Origin: Apostichopus japonicus
Taxonomy: Eukaryota; Echinodermata; Holothuroidea; Aspidochirotida; Stichopodidae
NCBI RefSeq assembly: GCF_037975245.1
Contig: NC_092569.1
Location: forward strand, 27,969,668-28,033,667
DNA length: 64,000 nucleotides
Direction: 5' to 3'
This document shows, one piece after another, positions 1 to 12,700 of this stretch. The position numbers and the translations under genes were made by a program. The notes beneath the pieces are model-generated. The model searched no databases. It was not told the DNA's origin and worked only from the letters and a program-made list of their open reading frames with translations. The first letter of the stretch is position 1, and the number at the start of each line of letters is the position of its first letter.

Positions 1-794
1 CCAATAATTCTAACCAATTTGGAAGGGTTATAACACGGCAAATGATTGTATGTTATTGGCATGAGATGTAATAACCAACGCATGCCTATATGATATGCAC
101 GTTAACGTGCTAAACGCGCGCGTAGCGCGCGAAAAATTTTGGTAATATTTTTCGGGCAAGTCGTTACAGCTTCCCCAATTCAAATTGGGCTCCTACGCCT
201 GTGGCAGTAAATATTTAAAAATTCCCGAAATATTTCATTCGACGTGGGTTTCGCTTTGTTAACTCTTTTTTTTTATTTAGAAATTTTTTGGTAGAAAAAG
301 GGCACATTTTTAACCTGAGGTAAAGTGGGGGCACGTGCCCCTGTGCCCCCCCCCCCCCGGTTCCGCCGCCCTTGGTAACATAAAAAATCTAAACACACTG
401 AGAAACCTCAAATTCTGTACGTTGCTTTCCCTCTATTTCTCCCATGTTTTTGATAAAATTCCCATTGATTTCGCACGTTGGAAGAAAAAACCACAGCCCT
501 CTGAAGTTGAGGGGTGAAATTTACCAAGGCTGCTGTAATCTTCATGCCATACCATTTGCGTTTCCGGAAGGTTTACACTTTGTGGAAGTCGTTCGCTTGA
601 GTAGATTCCGATCATGACGTCATGGTTTACATAGACCCGAATAGGCCTGATTGCATAGCGGCTTCCACGTCGCGTACATTATCCAAAGCGTAGTGTGTAG
701 CCGTGAGTTGCCACATAGCAAGACCTCAGTCGTGCTTTATATCGCTGTTTACAGACATTTGCAAAGGCATACGTTAGCAACGAATTTTGTAAAG
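1..794. other. 5' flank and 5' UTR region of TM9SF4
   Basis: No coding exon was recognised. A CG-rich patch with an imperfect palindrome (about 115-135, CGCGCGCGTAGCGCGCG) and a run of C (344-358) stand out. The short frames here have no recognisable family. The TM9SF4 promoter and untranslated first exon probably lie between about 400 and 794, but no clear TATA box was seen. Confidence 0.4.
300..374. mobile_element. Possible right end of a hAT-like element, left end outside the window
   Basis: A G/C-rich block with CACGTGCCCC, a long C run and CGGTTCCGCCGCCCTTG resembles, when reverse-complemented, the left terminus of the delimited hAT-type element at 38049 (CAAGGGGGTAGGAACCGGGG). No matching left end or target duplication was found in the window, so the boundary is a guess. 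Confidence 0.3.
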
Positions 795-797
795 ATG
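795..797 (+). CDS. TM9SF4: TM9SF4 exon 1 coding part: the start codon alone
   Basis: The exon 2 acceptor at 2484 opens with GAG AAG TTG CTT, which gives a hydrophobic signal peptide but no methionine. The sequence AAAGATG|GTGAGC at 791-803 supplies an ATG directly abutting a consensus donor, in phase 0. Joining the two gives [14 protein letters not shown], a normal signal peptide of about 19 residues. No other in-frame ATG is present just upstream of exon 2. The transcription start and 5' UTR, somewhere upstream of 795, were not located. Confidence 0.72.
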
Positions 798-3700
798 GTG
801 AGCATATATTGCGTGGTAGTTAAATCGGAAAAATATATTTTACAGTAAAGTATTTATTAGACCTAGGGAACGTTAAGCTGATTCTTTTAGCCTATCGCGC
901 CTTTATCATTACCTAGTATGTTGTCAGACGTATGATAATATGCATTTGTCTAGCCTAATGTTATGTTTTCAACTGCACTGCTATACGTATACGACTTCTA
1001 AGCAGCGCATAGGCAATGACCGTGTTAGTGTCAATACATGCCAACTTCTCCAGAAGGGAGTAAGGTCGTGATCAAGGCCTAAAATTTAAGTTAGGCAAGA
1101 CCACATTATCCTACTCCGGTTAGGCATTCAGTTGGTTAATGGATTTTGCAATTTGAACATAAATATGATAGAAACCTAGCAAATGAATGGCCATACCCTA
1201 AGCGCTAATTAAGTTGGAAACTTAAGCTAGGTTTAACTCAACACTGATCAGAAGTAGCCTAAATTAGGCCATACCAGCTACAGTACCTAACTCTTGTTAG
1301 GCCTAACTTATGGCTAGACCCTGGCTAAGTTAGTAGATTACCTGAGTAGTTCCATGAAGTTCAACACATTCATCTATTTTCCTCATGAATTTGTCATCTC
1401 ACAGTAAACCCAAGGCTTGCAACACTAATACCAATAGAGTCATTGAGCCTTAACTTCTGATGGTAGGCCTAGATAACCTACAATCCAGTGCAATTTTACC
1501 CCCTTTTTAAGTCCCTCTGACATATGTGAATATTTGAATGATTAATTGGATTGCAACGAAGAACCATGAAATATTTTGCCTGCTAAAGTTACATAGTATA
1601 GTTGTCATACAGTAGCATCAAGTCTCCGATTTTCCGTAGCATTATTCCATTCATTTGAAAGGGATGTGAAGTGTCAGAATAATTTGAAAACGACAAGCAT
1701 TTTGCTTTTTCTGTAAAGTACCCCTAGATAAATTGAACAATCCAACTGATGGAAATGAGAGACATGATCCTTAGTGTCAAATTATGCTCAGAGGTGTTTT
1801 TCCGACACCCAGAAATATATCGTTTGTTGACCAGAAATCTGGATTGGATACATGTACAGTAGTCTAGCCAACCTTGATTTATAAAAGTAAATCATAGATG
1901 TGTGCGTAACAGCTGAGATTGGTTATGCTCAGTTGGCAAGGAAATTGATAACTTTAGATTAACTTTTAGGCCTAATATAAGGTGATCACAAGAAGTACTT
2001 TGTAAACACCCTTTTGTAATATAAGTCTACACAGACAACACCTATTCATGGTATTAAACACAATACTTAATTATTTTGCATGTTTGACTACCAATCCACA
2101 ATGTCAACAGCTTTTACATGTTGCATTTCCAAAAAACTTAAAAAGTTCTTAAATTGTGCTGTTTTTGTCGTTCTGGAATTTTGATCTTAAGTTGAAGATA
2201 TATCAGCAGTGTCCTCTCTGTTGAGTTGCAAACACATATGTTTATTTAGTCTTGTTTTGTTGAGAGTACATGATTAAAAGAGACAGTTCTCATAACTGCT
2301 ACTTAGTGATGACCGTCGGTAACCATGATTCTAGGTTAAGCAAGCCCGGGCTTACATAGGGCTGATATGGATTAGGGACTAGTTGTACATTTAGGTATTT
2401 TAGCTATTTACACTAAGCTTTGGCTTCACTAATTTTATGTACAGAAAATGATCACAGTTCATATTGTTCTTTCTATCTCTCAGGAGAAGTTGCTTCTTCT
2501 AGCTACTTTCGTCTCCCTGCTGATCGATACATCGGCCTTTTATATTCCTGGAGTTGCTCCTGTCGAGTTTAAAGAAAATGATCCTGTGGACATAAAGGTA
2601 ACGTAATCTTTCAAAAGCACCACCTCGAGTCTAATCTTATGTTTTCTTAGATTGAATTGTTTTATCTGCCTGTTGGTAGAAGGGTACCACAGTATGTTCA
2701 TGCTTTGAACCTGTCATGATTTGATCCAAACCAAAATGCCTAAGAGTTGGGATGAGTTGTTGCAGTGTAAAGTTTAAAGTTTATAAAAGAAATGGAACAA
2801 ACCCCACCAACAAGATGCAAGTGTCATTATTTCATCCTGCATCCTGCATTATTTCATCCCCCAAAGAATAGTGGGAGAGATGTATGATAAGTACTGCTTA
2901 AACACGAACTACAATGTATGTGCACACCCTAAGATTCCGGTTATCTTTGAGAGAAGATTTTATACATCAGTTAAACTGTCTAAAAGTTTTTAGATGTTAA
3001 CATTTCATACCTTCAAATGCAGTCCCTTAATAAGAAGAATTTTTGTGTAAAACGTTTTATCAGTTGTTTACGTAGACTCAACGAGGGTTTTTAAGCAATT
3101 GATTGATTGAAAGGATTCAGGAATTTTTGCCTTTTTTGTCTTTTCATCAGGGTGTTAAAATGACCAGCACCAAAACTCAGCTACCGTATGAGTTCTATTC
3201 CATCCCGATGTGTGAACCGCCGAAGGACGAAATAGAGCACAGATTAGAAAACCTTGGAGAGGTCCTCAGAGGGGACAGAATTGTTAACACTCTATATAAG
3301 GTAAGATGGTTACAAAGAAGCAACAGGGCACAGGGTAGGTGACTTTTGTACATGTTTGTACATGTATCTAGCTTAAACAAGGTACGTCCCTTATATATCT
3401 TCAAATCACTTAGATGATGCTATGCTTGTAACTGTAGTATTGTGGACTAAAGAAAGGCTAAGGGATTAATGAAATGCTGAATTCAAAACAGCTGGCATGA
3501 GTTGCCTTGGCATGCTATGGCATTCAGCAGTAGTGAGGACTTGAGTACGTATAACACCTTGATGTCAATGACTTGAACATTGGGCAGTTAGCATACTGTG
3601 CAAGTTCTTTATCTGAGAGGACTGTTTCCTTTGATCTGGAGATGTTACACTCTGCCAGCTGTGAAATTCAGCACAATGTCATTGGAATCCGCCGATGTTA

Positions 3701-6700
3701 TCAACTGTTGTTAACTTTCATTTCACTTCGAATCAGAGAATTTGACAGATTTACCCATAAATCAGAAAGTATATTGAGACCAACTGTAGCTGAGAGACCT
3801 ACTGTATAATCATACAAAACTACCAATTATGATGCCCCTTATGGAAACTTTACCATGTAGTCATACAACCAGTAGCAGTGGATAGTTTGTCAAATTTTAA
3901 AGTGTGCTAGCAAGTCTCTCAATTTGGTTTTCACAAAAGTGAAGTAAAATGATGATGATGTTACTCTTACAAAGTCATTTCCAAATCATCATTATGAAAA
4001 GTCACTGGTCTTGTGTTTAGCATACTTAAAAATCAGCTAAACTGGTTTTTGTACAATGTAAAGAATGAACAAAATATTGCCATGTTATTCTTTCAAGAGA
4101 TTCCTGATTGCAATTAGTTTATTGGCATTCAAACTAAAGAATTTGTTTAACTCAGTTAAAGCAGCATTTTGCGTTGGGTCGCTTTTTCCACCTTTTTAAC
4201 ATGTGCATCGATTTTTTTACATGTATCAATCATAAAACAGCAAACTAAGATACCATCCAAGTTTCATCCTGCCAAGAGCGTTAATTAGCAAGTAATTAAC
4301 GATTTATATCGATAACGAGTAAAAGTGTCCTCGACAAAGTTTTCATATCTCCAAATCCACTAGTTTGAATTCCACCAATCAGTGAATAGTATGTTTATTC
4401 ATGAGCATTTTGCGTTTGGTCGCCGTTTTCTACTTTTTTGACATGTCCATCAAGTTTTTTACATACATCAAATCACAAAACAGCAAATTAAGATATTAGC
4501 CAAGTTTTTCCCTGCCAAAAACGTTAATTTGCGAGTATTCCACAAACAAAATTAAATCGCATTCAGTTCCCAAACCCACTAGTTTGAATTCAACCAATCA
4601 GAGATGCAGGTTTAGTTATGAGCCGTTGCTAAAAATAGATTCAAGACTTTGCGTTGGTACAACTCCCTGGTACATTTGCCATATAGACTGTACACAAATC
4701 AAGCGTGGTGTTATATTACGTATCTGTCAATGACGTTCGTAGTGTTTAAATATTCATATTATGGGCGAGGTTTATTGGGTTCCCAACGGAAAATATCTTG
4801 GAGAACAACACAGTTGAAAGTTGCAATTTTTTTGACTTTTATGCCACCATTTGAAGTAAAATATAAATAGATAAGCTAGTTATGTATGTCGTTATGGCAT
4901 AGTGGAGTCAGTGAGTTTGAGAAATACCATAGTCGAGGACGCAAAATGCTGCTTTAAGGTCATGCCAGTAAATACCAGATCTTTCACTCCACTCTTTGTC
5001 AAGTAAACTGCGCTGTAGTAGGTATCGGTAGGGCACCATGATCTACGGAGATGCTGCTACGGAGATTGCTGATGACTTCCTCAAACATTTGCAAAAGCTA
5101 CTGTAGAATAGTAGGATTAAGAAAAAATTCATTCAACAATGCATAAACAATTTGGCAGACTTTCCCAAGACTTAGGTGCATCATAATTGAACCCAGCATG
5201 CTCATGTAACTGTAATATTTTACCAAACTCAGTTAAACTTGTGTTTACATTATCCAGCTCTTTCACAAGGGTAAAAGGTCATGTCTGAAATAAAATTAAA
5301 TAAATTAAAGAAAATATTGCTAAGTACTCTGAGATACTCTTGCATTGAGTAGGACAATGAATTGCAAGGAAAACAAATTTTCCAACAAATTTGCAACTGG
5401 CTTAGCACTTTCTCTTTGTCTGGTAAAAATTGTGTTTAACTGTAGATGTTCTATCATGCAAATGGCCAAAGGGAAAAGAAGAGAGAAAAGAAGGGAGAAA
5501 AATGAACTTGGGTCATCAAAATATGAGTACTGACTGTAGTCGATGTAGATGCAAAGAAAATGAAGCATCTAGGTGAATGCTACAAGAACATGATATGGTG
5601 AAACAGCTGATGGATGGAGGAGGTGGGTGTTGAAGGGGTGGCTGGTGTAGGGGTCGGTGGGTGGCAAATGAGCTTCAAGGACAATTGATATGGTCAACAA
5701 GGGATCCGGAGGGAAGATTAAGGAGGTATGGAAGTTCCAAATGAACATGTGCAAAAAGACTAGTATTATAGTCTAATTTGCATATAACCTTGAATTAAAG
5801 AAATTGGATCAACATGTATGTATATATGCATAGATATATATATTTATATGTTATGAAGATTTGGAAGATCTGAGACAGTGTTCTTATCATTTATTTCTGT
5901 GACAAAATTTCTTCTTAGATTCAGATGAAAGCAGGAATTGAGTGTCAAAGATTATGCGAGCCATTGAAATTAGATGGCAAGTCAACAAGCAAACTGATAC
6001 AGAGGATCAAGGAGGAGTATTACGTGCATCTGTAAGTATTAAAGCTGAGTTATTCAATATAGCTGAGTGATTGAAAATCTAAATTCTAAAGACAATCGCA
6101 TAAAAGAAAAGTGGGCCTGTAACGGCTGTGAATAATAACCAAGAAGAAATGGCAAACGGTATAGATTATAAACTCTGGGCTCACACAGCTGTATTATCTA
6201 CTGAATAGTATTATATACTGTCCTATCCATAAGAGGAGTACAAAGTTAGATGGAATCTCAAGTATTTCGTTGCACTAGGGTAGTCAAATACAATGGTTAG
6301 ATACAAGTGTAGTACTACGAGTGGGATCAGCATCAACATGGATACAAGAACACTCTTCCTTGTTATGAGTACAGGTACGGGTCTTGAAAGCAAGAGTAAA
6401 AATTAATCTTGTCCTGGTATCTGTACTAGATTTCAGAAATACCCATAGTTTCAAGTACTAATCCATAAGGACACATTATTACAAACTTATTGATCAGCAC
6501 TGTGAAGTAAGCTGTTACAATTGGCTGATCTGTGCTCGACTTGTGTTGTTCTTTGACTCGAGTCCTCTAGTAGTCTAGTAGTGACAGGCCAAGTGTCAGG
6601 CTTCATAACAGAGTGTGAGTTGGGTGTTCTTTTTTCTTCTTTTTTCTTCTTTTTTCTTCTTTTTTCTTCTCGGTTTTTTGATCCGTTTATCTTCAATGTG

Positions 6701-9700
6701 ATCAGAAATTTGCTTATGATTTGTATATTACACGGATTCACAAACTTCGCGAGTACATGTACAAATTTATAGCAAAACAGATTAGGTAAAATGAAACAGA
6801 ATCGAAAGAAGCCTATTTGAATAAATCAGGACATAATGAAAAGGTGTGCCACGGCTCCACAAAAGTAACTTTACAGTATGTTCTTGATATGTAAGTTCTT
6901 AAATAGTTGAACCTTTCAATACTAATTATGGATTTGAATTTAAAGATAAACTCATCAGTTATTGGGTTCATTTCTTTTGCACTCATAAATATAGTATTTC
7001 ATATGAAGTATGAGAAACTTTGTACCGTAGGGATGTCCTCTCCCGTTGTTGTAACCAAAGAGGATATCCTGCTTGAGAGTTGGGTGTTCTGGTGCTGCAC
7101 AGACAGCCCAGGCCATGTCCTTGAAAAACGGACTGGACTCCCCAAAGTATGGATGGAAGTATCACAAACCAGTCTGTCACGTCACTTCTGTTTTTCACTT
7201 AAAAAAAAACACAGCTGCAAAGAATGAATTTGTAAGGATGACAAATAAAACTAGAGATGACAAAGATCACCCACTACATGGGCCACTTAATTGTCTGTTG
7301 GTGAAAGCTACCAGGAATCTTAGGAACCCTCATATCTTGCCAAAATATAGAATTCAACTTTGTAAGAACTCTTCCATCTACCGTGCTGCAATATACATTC
7401 AATTTGGTAATTTGGAACCTGTCATTTAAGTTTACTAATTGTTTCACCTAGTTCTAGTAATGTATATAGTTAAAACGCTTTCTTGATGTGCAATCTTTTG
7501 AATATCTTATCTATCACGGTTTTCATATTCTTTAATTGTTTCACCTAGTTCTAGTAATGTACATAGTTTTAACGCTTTCTTGTTGTGCAATCTTTTGAAC
7601 ATCTTATCTATCACGGTTTTCATATTCTTTAATTGTTTCATCTAGTTCTAGTAATGTATATAGTTAAAACGCTTTCTTGTTGTGCAATCATTTGAACATC
7701 TTATCTATCATGGTTTTCATATTTATTTATTTTTAGTTTGACATGTGTACTCCTTTTTATAAATGAAATGAAATGAAACTTCTAAGGTCGAGTCGAATCG
7801 TTGCTAGTTTTGCTGACTTGATTCACTCTATTATTTCTGTGAGGAAGCATGATTGAACTTGCATGAATCTGCAGTCGCTTTTAAAGACTTGAATTATGAC
7901 TTTGTGCAATGCTGGCACATACTGTACACGCATACAAACACGCATGCACAGACTGTCAAGTAATCATTCAAGCAGAATGATCTCAAGGCTATTCCTACGC
8001 ATGTGCTGCTTTCCACCTAGGTAGGTAGGGTACCACGTGTGCTGAACTATACTAACCGTATCTGAACAGCTACAGAAAGGGCTCGCCTTGATGGTACAGT
8101 GCCCCTTTGCCAGTTAAATGTATTCAGTGATATCATCAGAATATAGTCTATTCAGTAGTACTATAGTACTTTTGTTATTCTGAATTTCATTAGCCAGCCA
8201 TATTTGCAAAGCAGTCCAGCTCGCCTTATTTGCAATAATTCAATGGTAACAGGTGGACGCAGGTGGATACGGCTCGTTGAATTTGGCACTTGTTGAATTT
8301 GGCAAAGAATACAAATAGGGAAGAAAGAAGGTTATTTTTTGTATGATTATAGATATGAATCTGAGAGAAATGGGTACAAGTATACAACTGAAATACTTAA
8401 CTACTGTAGAGCTATCTTACATCAGAAACAAATGTTTAAAAAAATTGTCAATTCAGAGAAGATGCTGTTAGCAAACTGCTTATCTACTTCAAGAAGCCTG
8501 TGTAGGTAAATATGTCAAAGTTTATAGAGGTCAAGCCCTCATACTTTTACATTTTATGCATCAAGACATTTGGTTGAATGGAATGGTACAAACAAGCTCT
8601 TTCGATGAGAAACTTTTACGATACTTGTTGCATTAATAGTACATTTATTTATTTTATGATTAATTTTTATTTTAACATTAAAGGGTAACCCAGTTAGCGA
8701 AAAGCTAATCTCCTCCGAGGCCCTGAAATACAAAAGCTAAGAGTAGAATAAACATAAAATAATCATAATAAGAACAATAACAATACAAACATGAATCAAA
8801 AGATGGCAATGGAAAAGGAAAAATTACATTCAAAATTGACAACGGTATAAAATGTAACATGGAACAATCAATGAAATGAAATTATGAGCATATATAAGCA
8901 ATTGGTTCAAGCCCTGGATAAAACGTTTCAAGGTATTTTAAGGAGTTGGCATTCTTACACTCCTTTGATAACACATTCCGCTCCTTAGCAGCAACATATG
9001 AAAATGTTTCCTGATGATACTGGGTATAACCACCCTCTAAGAATAAATTATTAATTATAAATAATAAATTAAGAGATGTATTGATGGTGATCCTCCTGTG
9101 ATGTAAAAGAAATTGGCCCAGAAAACAAAATTTTTATCACTTCCAGGGCGATTAGCCATACGGAACTTTCTTCCAACTGGCTTATATAACCTGAAAACTA
9201 AAAGCTTGTACTACACAAATCAACTACTGTTCTAAAGAATTTTGGAAATGAAAGCACCATTTTTCATCTAAGCCCTCTTATAAATGTAAATAAAGATCTC
9301 TCAAAGGACTTCCCTTAGACGGTAGACCCTCTCTCGGATGTAAACTAGCCCATATTTGTGCACTCCCCCTCCCCCCTCTTCATTCTAAACTTGCCTAGGG
9401 GCTTGATCTCTACAGTATCTTAACATGTGTCTTAGTCAATGCTGTGGGGGTCACTTGATATTGTACTGCCTACAAAAGTGTACTCTTTTCCTGAGTTCCA
9501 ACAACACTACAGGTTTTTCTGTAACATTTCATGGATTTGGGGGTGGAACACACCTAGCTCTCTCAATATCTTGAAAGGGATGATGCTGGATATATTCTAT
9601 TGTGTGTAAAGAATCTCAAGAGCTTAGACAAAGCTAACTTTAAAAAAACCAACCCATCTGCTTTCAGGGGATCATCTGTGTTATGTAAATTAAGTCCTTT

Positions 9701-12700
9701 TAAATTGTTTTTTTACAACTGTAGTAACTTACAGATCAATGTGTTACAGTACATGAGCACAGATCCTGTTTGTACACTAAGTCTGTATACAGACTTAGTA
9801 GTAGCCTTTCTGTATTCACTGTATATATGTATATAGTGTACAGTGCTCTATTGAGGATGTGCTGTGACATGTAAACCAACCATATATTGTTTAGTTAACA
9901 ACAACAATCAAAATAATTTGCTCAGCTTTGTATACATTGCACAGACTTAATTGAAGTGGTTTTCTTCACAAGTTTGAACTTCACAGTATTTGGAAAATTT
10001 AAATGCTTGCTAAACGTGACGTGTACAGTAGAGTACGGACTGGCTCTTACAGTCATTTTCAGTGTTCATCAACATGCATTCCTTCACAAACTGTACAGTA
10101 TAGATTACAGTACAGACTGGCTCTTACAGCCAGTTTCAGTGTTCATCAACATGCCTACCTTCACAAACTGTACAGTATATAGAGTACAGTACAGACTAGC
10201 TCTTACAGTCAGTTTCAGTGTTCATCAACATGCCTACCTTCACAAACTGTACAGTATATAGGGTACAGTACAGACTGGCTCTTACAGTCAGTTTCAGTGT
10301 TCATCAACATGCATTCCTTCACAAACTGTACAGTATATAGATTACAGTACAGACTGGCTCTTACAGCCAGTTTCAGTGTTCATCAACATGCCTACCTTCA
10401 CAAACTGTACAGTATATAGAGTAGAGTACAGACTGGCTCTTACAGTCATTTTCAATGTTCATCAACATGCCTACCTTCACAAACTGTACAGTATATAGAG
10501 TACAGTACAGACTGGCTCTTACAGTCAGTTTCAGTGTTCATCAACATGCCTACCTTCAAAAACTGTACAGTATATAGAGTACAGTACAGACTGGCTCTTA
10601 CAGTCATTTTCAGTGTTCATCAACATGCATACCATCACAAACTGTACAGTATATAGAGTACAGTACAGACTGGCTCTTACAGTCATTTTCAATGTTCATC
10701 AACATGCCTACCTTCACAAACTGTACAGTATATAGAGTAGAGTACAGACTGGCTCTTACAGTCATTTTCAATGTTCATCAACATGCATTCCTTCACAAAC
10801 TGTACAGTATATAGAGTACAGTACAGACTGGCTCGTACAGTCATTTTCAGTGTTCATCAACATGCATTCCTTCACAAACTGTACAGTATATAGAGTACAG
10901 TACAGACTGGCTCTTACAGTCATTTTCAGTGTTCATCAACATGCCTACCTTCACAAACTGTACAGTATATAGAGTACAGTACAGACTGGCTCTTACAGTC
11001 ATTTTCAGTGTTCATCAACATGCATACCATCACAAACTGTACAGTATATAGAGTACAGTACAGACTGGCTCTTACAGTCATTTTCAATGTTCATCAACAT
11101 GCCTACCTTCACAAACTGTACAGTATATAGAGTAGAGTACAGACTGGCTCTTACAGTCATTTTCAATGTTCATCAACATGCATACCTTCACAAACTGTAC
11201 AGTATATAGAGTAGAGTACAGACTGGCTCGTACAGTCATTTTCAGTGTTCATCAACATGCCTACCTTCACAAACTGTACAGTATATAGAGTAGAGTACAG
11301 ACTGGCTCGTACAGTCATTTTCAATGTTCATCAACATGCATTCCTTCACAAACTGTACAGTATATAGAGTAGAGTACAGACTGGCTCTTACAGTCATTTT
11401 CAACAACATGCATACCTTCACAAACTGCCACATTTTTGACGATTTTGGCACCCAAGTGCGGCACACGATATCACCATTTCTAGTGATACATATCAACTTT
11501 ATGATTTTAGTTATGTCAAAGATGTAGTGTTTGTATTACCCGCCGGTACTTCTAGCCTTACAAAGCAAATCGCTTCTAGTAGTATGAGTGGCTTCAGTAT
11601 AAGTCGCATGATGTCATTCTCTGTACTTCAAGCTCTATGCTTCAAGGTCATTCAATTCAATACTGTGCAGATTTCAATGTCATACTATTAATAATTTTAA
11701 TAATAATTTTAATAATATTATTAATGTAATAATTAAACAATTAGTTGCAATGTACTGCCTGCTTCTGTTTTGATTCTCTTAATTAAGTGATATCTAGGAC
11801 AAATCCAAGAGCTCTAGTACTATCTGATGAAGTCAGATTTTAGATTTCATTGGAATAGTGCATAAATTTTAAAGCTGGATCAACTGAAGATTTCAATTTT
11901 CATTATTTGTGTTTGAAAACTTCCCATATATATTCCATGAATTACAGTTTGCTTACTTGCATAATAACAGTAAATATCAGTATGACATCTGAGACATTTC
12001 AAATTTGATCTACCAGCCAGCATCATGAAACCAATTGAATATTTGTTATTTCGAGAATATGTACACCCTTTCTTCCAGCAATTATGAAAACATGTTGACT
12101 TTTGTTGAATAAATAATTACAGTATGCTAATTTGGTAGATTCCATACCAATGTCCCATAAGTCTCAATTTGGGTATGATTGTTTAGGTTAGGGGTAGACA
12201 ACAATGCTTTTTTAGATATTCTGTAAAGTTCTAATTTATTCGGTTACTCAACAAATCCTCCCAACTTTTTTTATTTTTTATAATAATGCTCCTAACTATT
12301 TTACAACAAATTATATAAGCAAATTAAAAAATGTGACTTACTGTACAGAACAAAACGTGACGTACTGTACATGACAAATATTGACCATTAACCTGTACTG
12401 TTAAATAGACAGGTGCTTCAATGGTGATTTCTGGTGGAAACCATTTTCTTTTTTTGATTATATAAATGGATACTTCTTCAGCTGTGTTGTGCACTGTTTA
12501 AATTGATTTTGTTTATAGACTGTACAGAATCTGATAAAATCTTTACATGCCTGAAAAGCCAAAGGTAAACGTCATAAGAAATAAATTATCCACTGATTAC
12601 CAATCTAGATGTGGATGAACTATCCAGGAACCAAATTGTAGAGTGCCAGTAACTAATGCTCCCATCTCAGCATCTAAATCCAGGAGCAACATAAAATGAG

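Noticed and set aside
9956-10261. 101-residue frame with repeated [12 protein letters not shown]-like text
   Set aside because: It runs into the 79-bp satellite; the unit length is not a multiple of 3 and the frame is not maintained.
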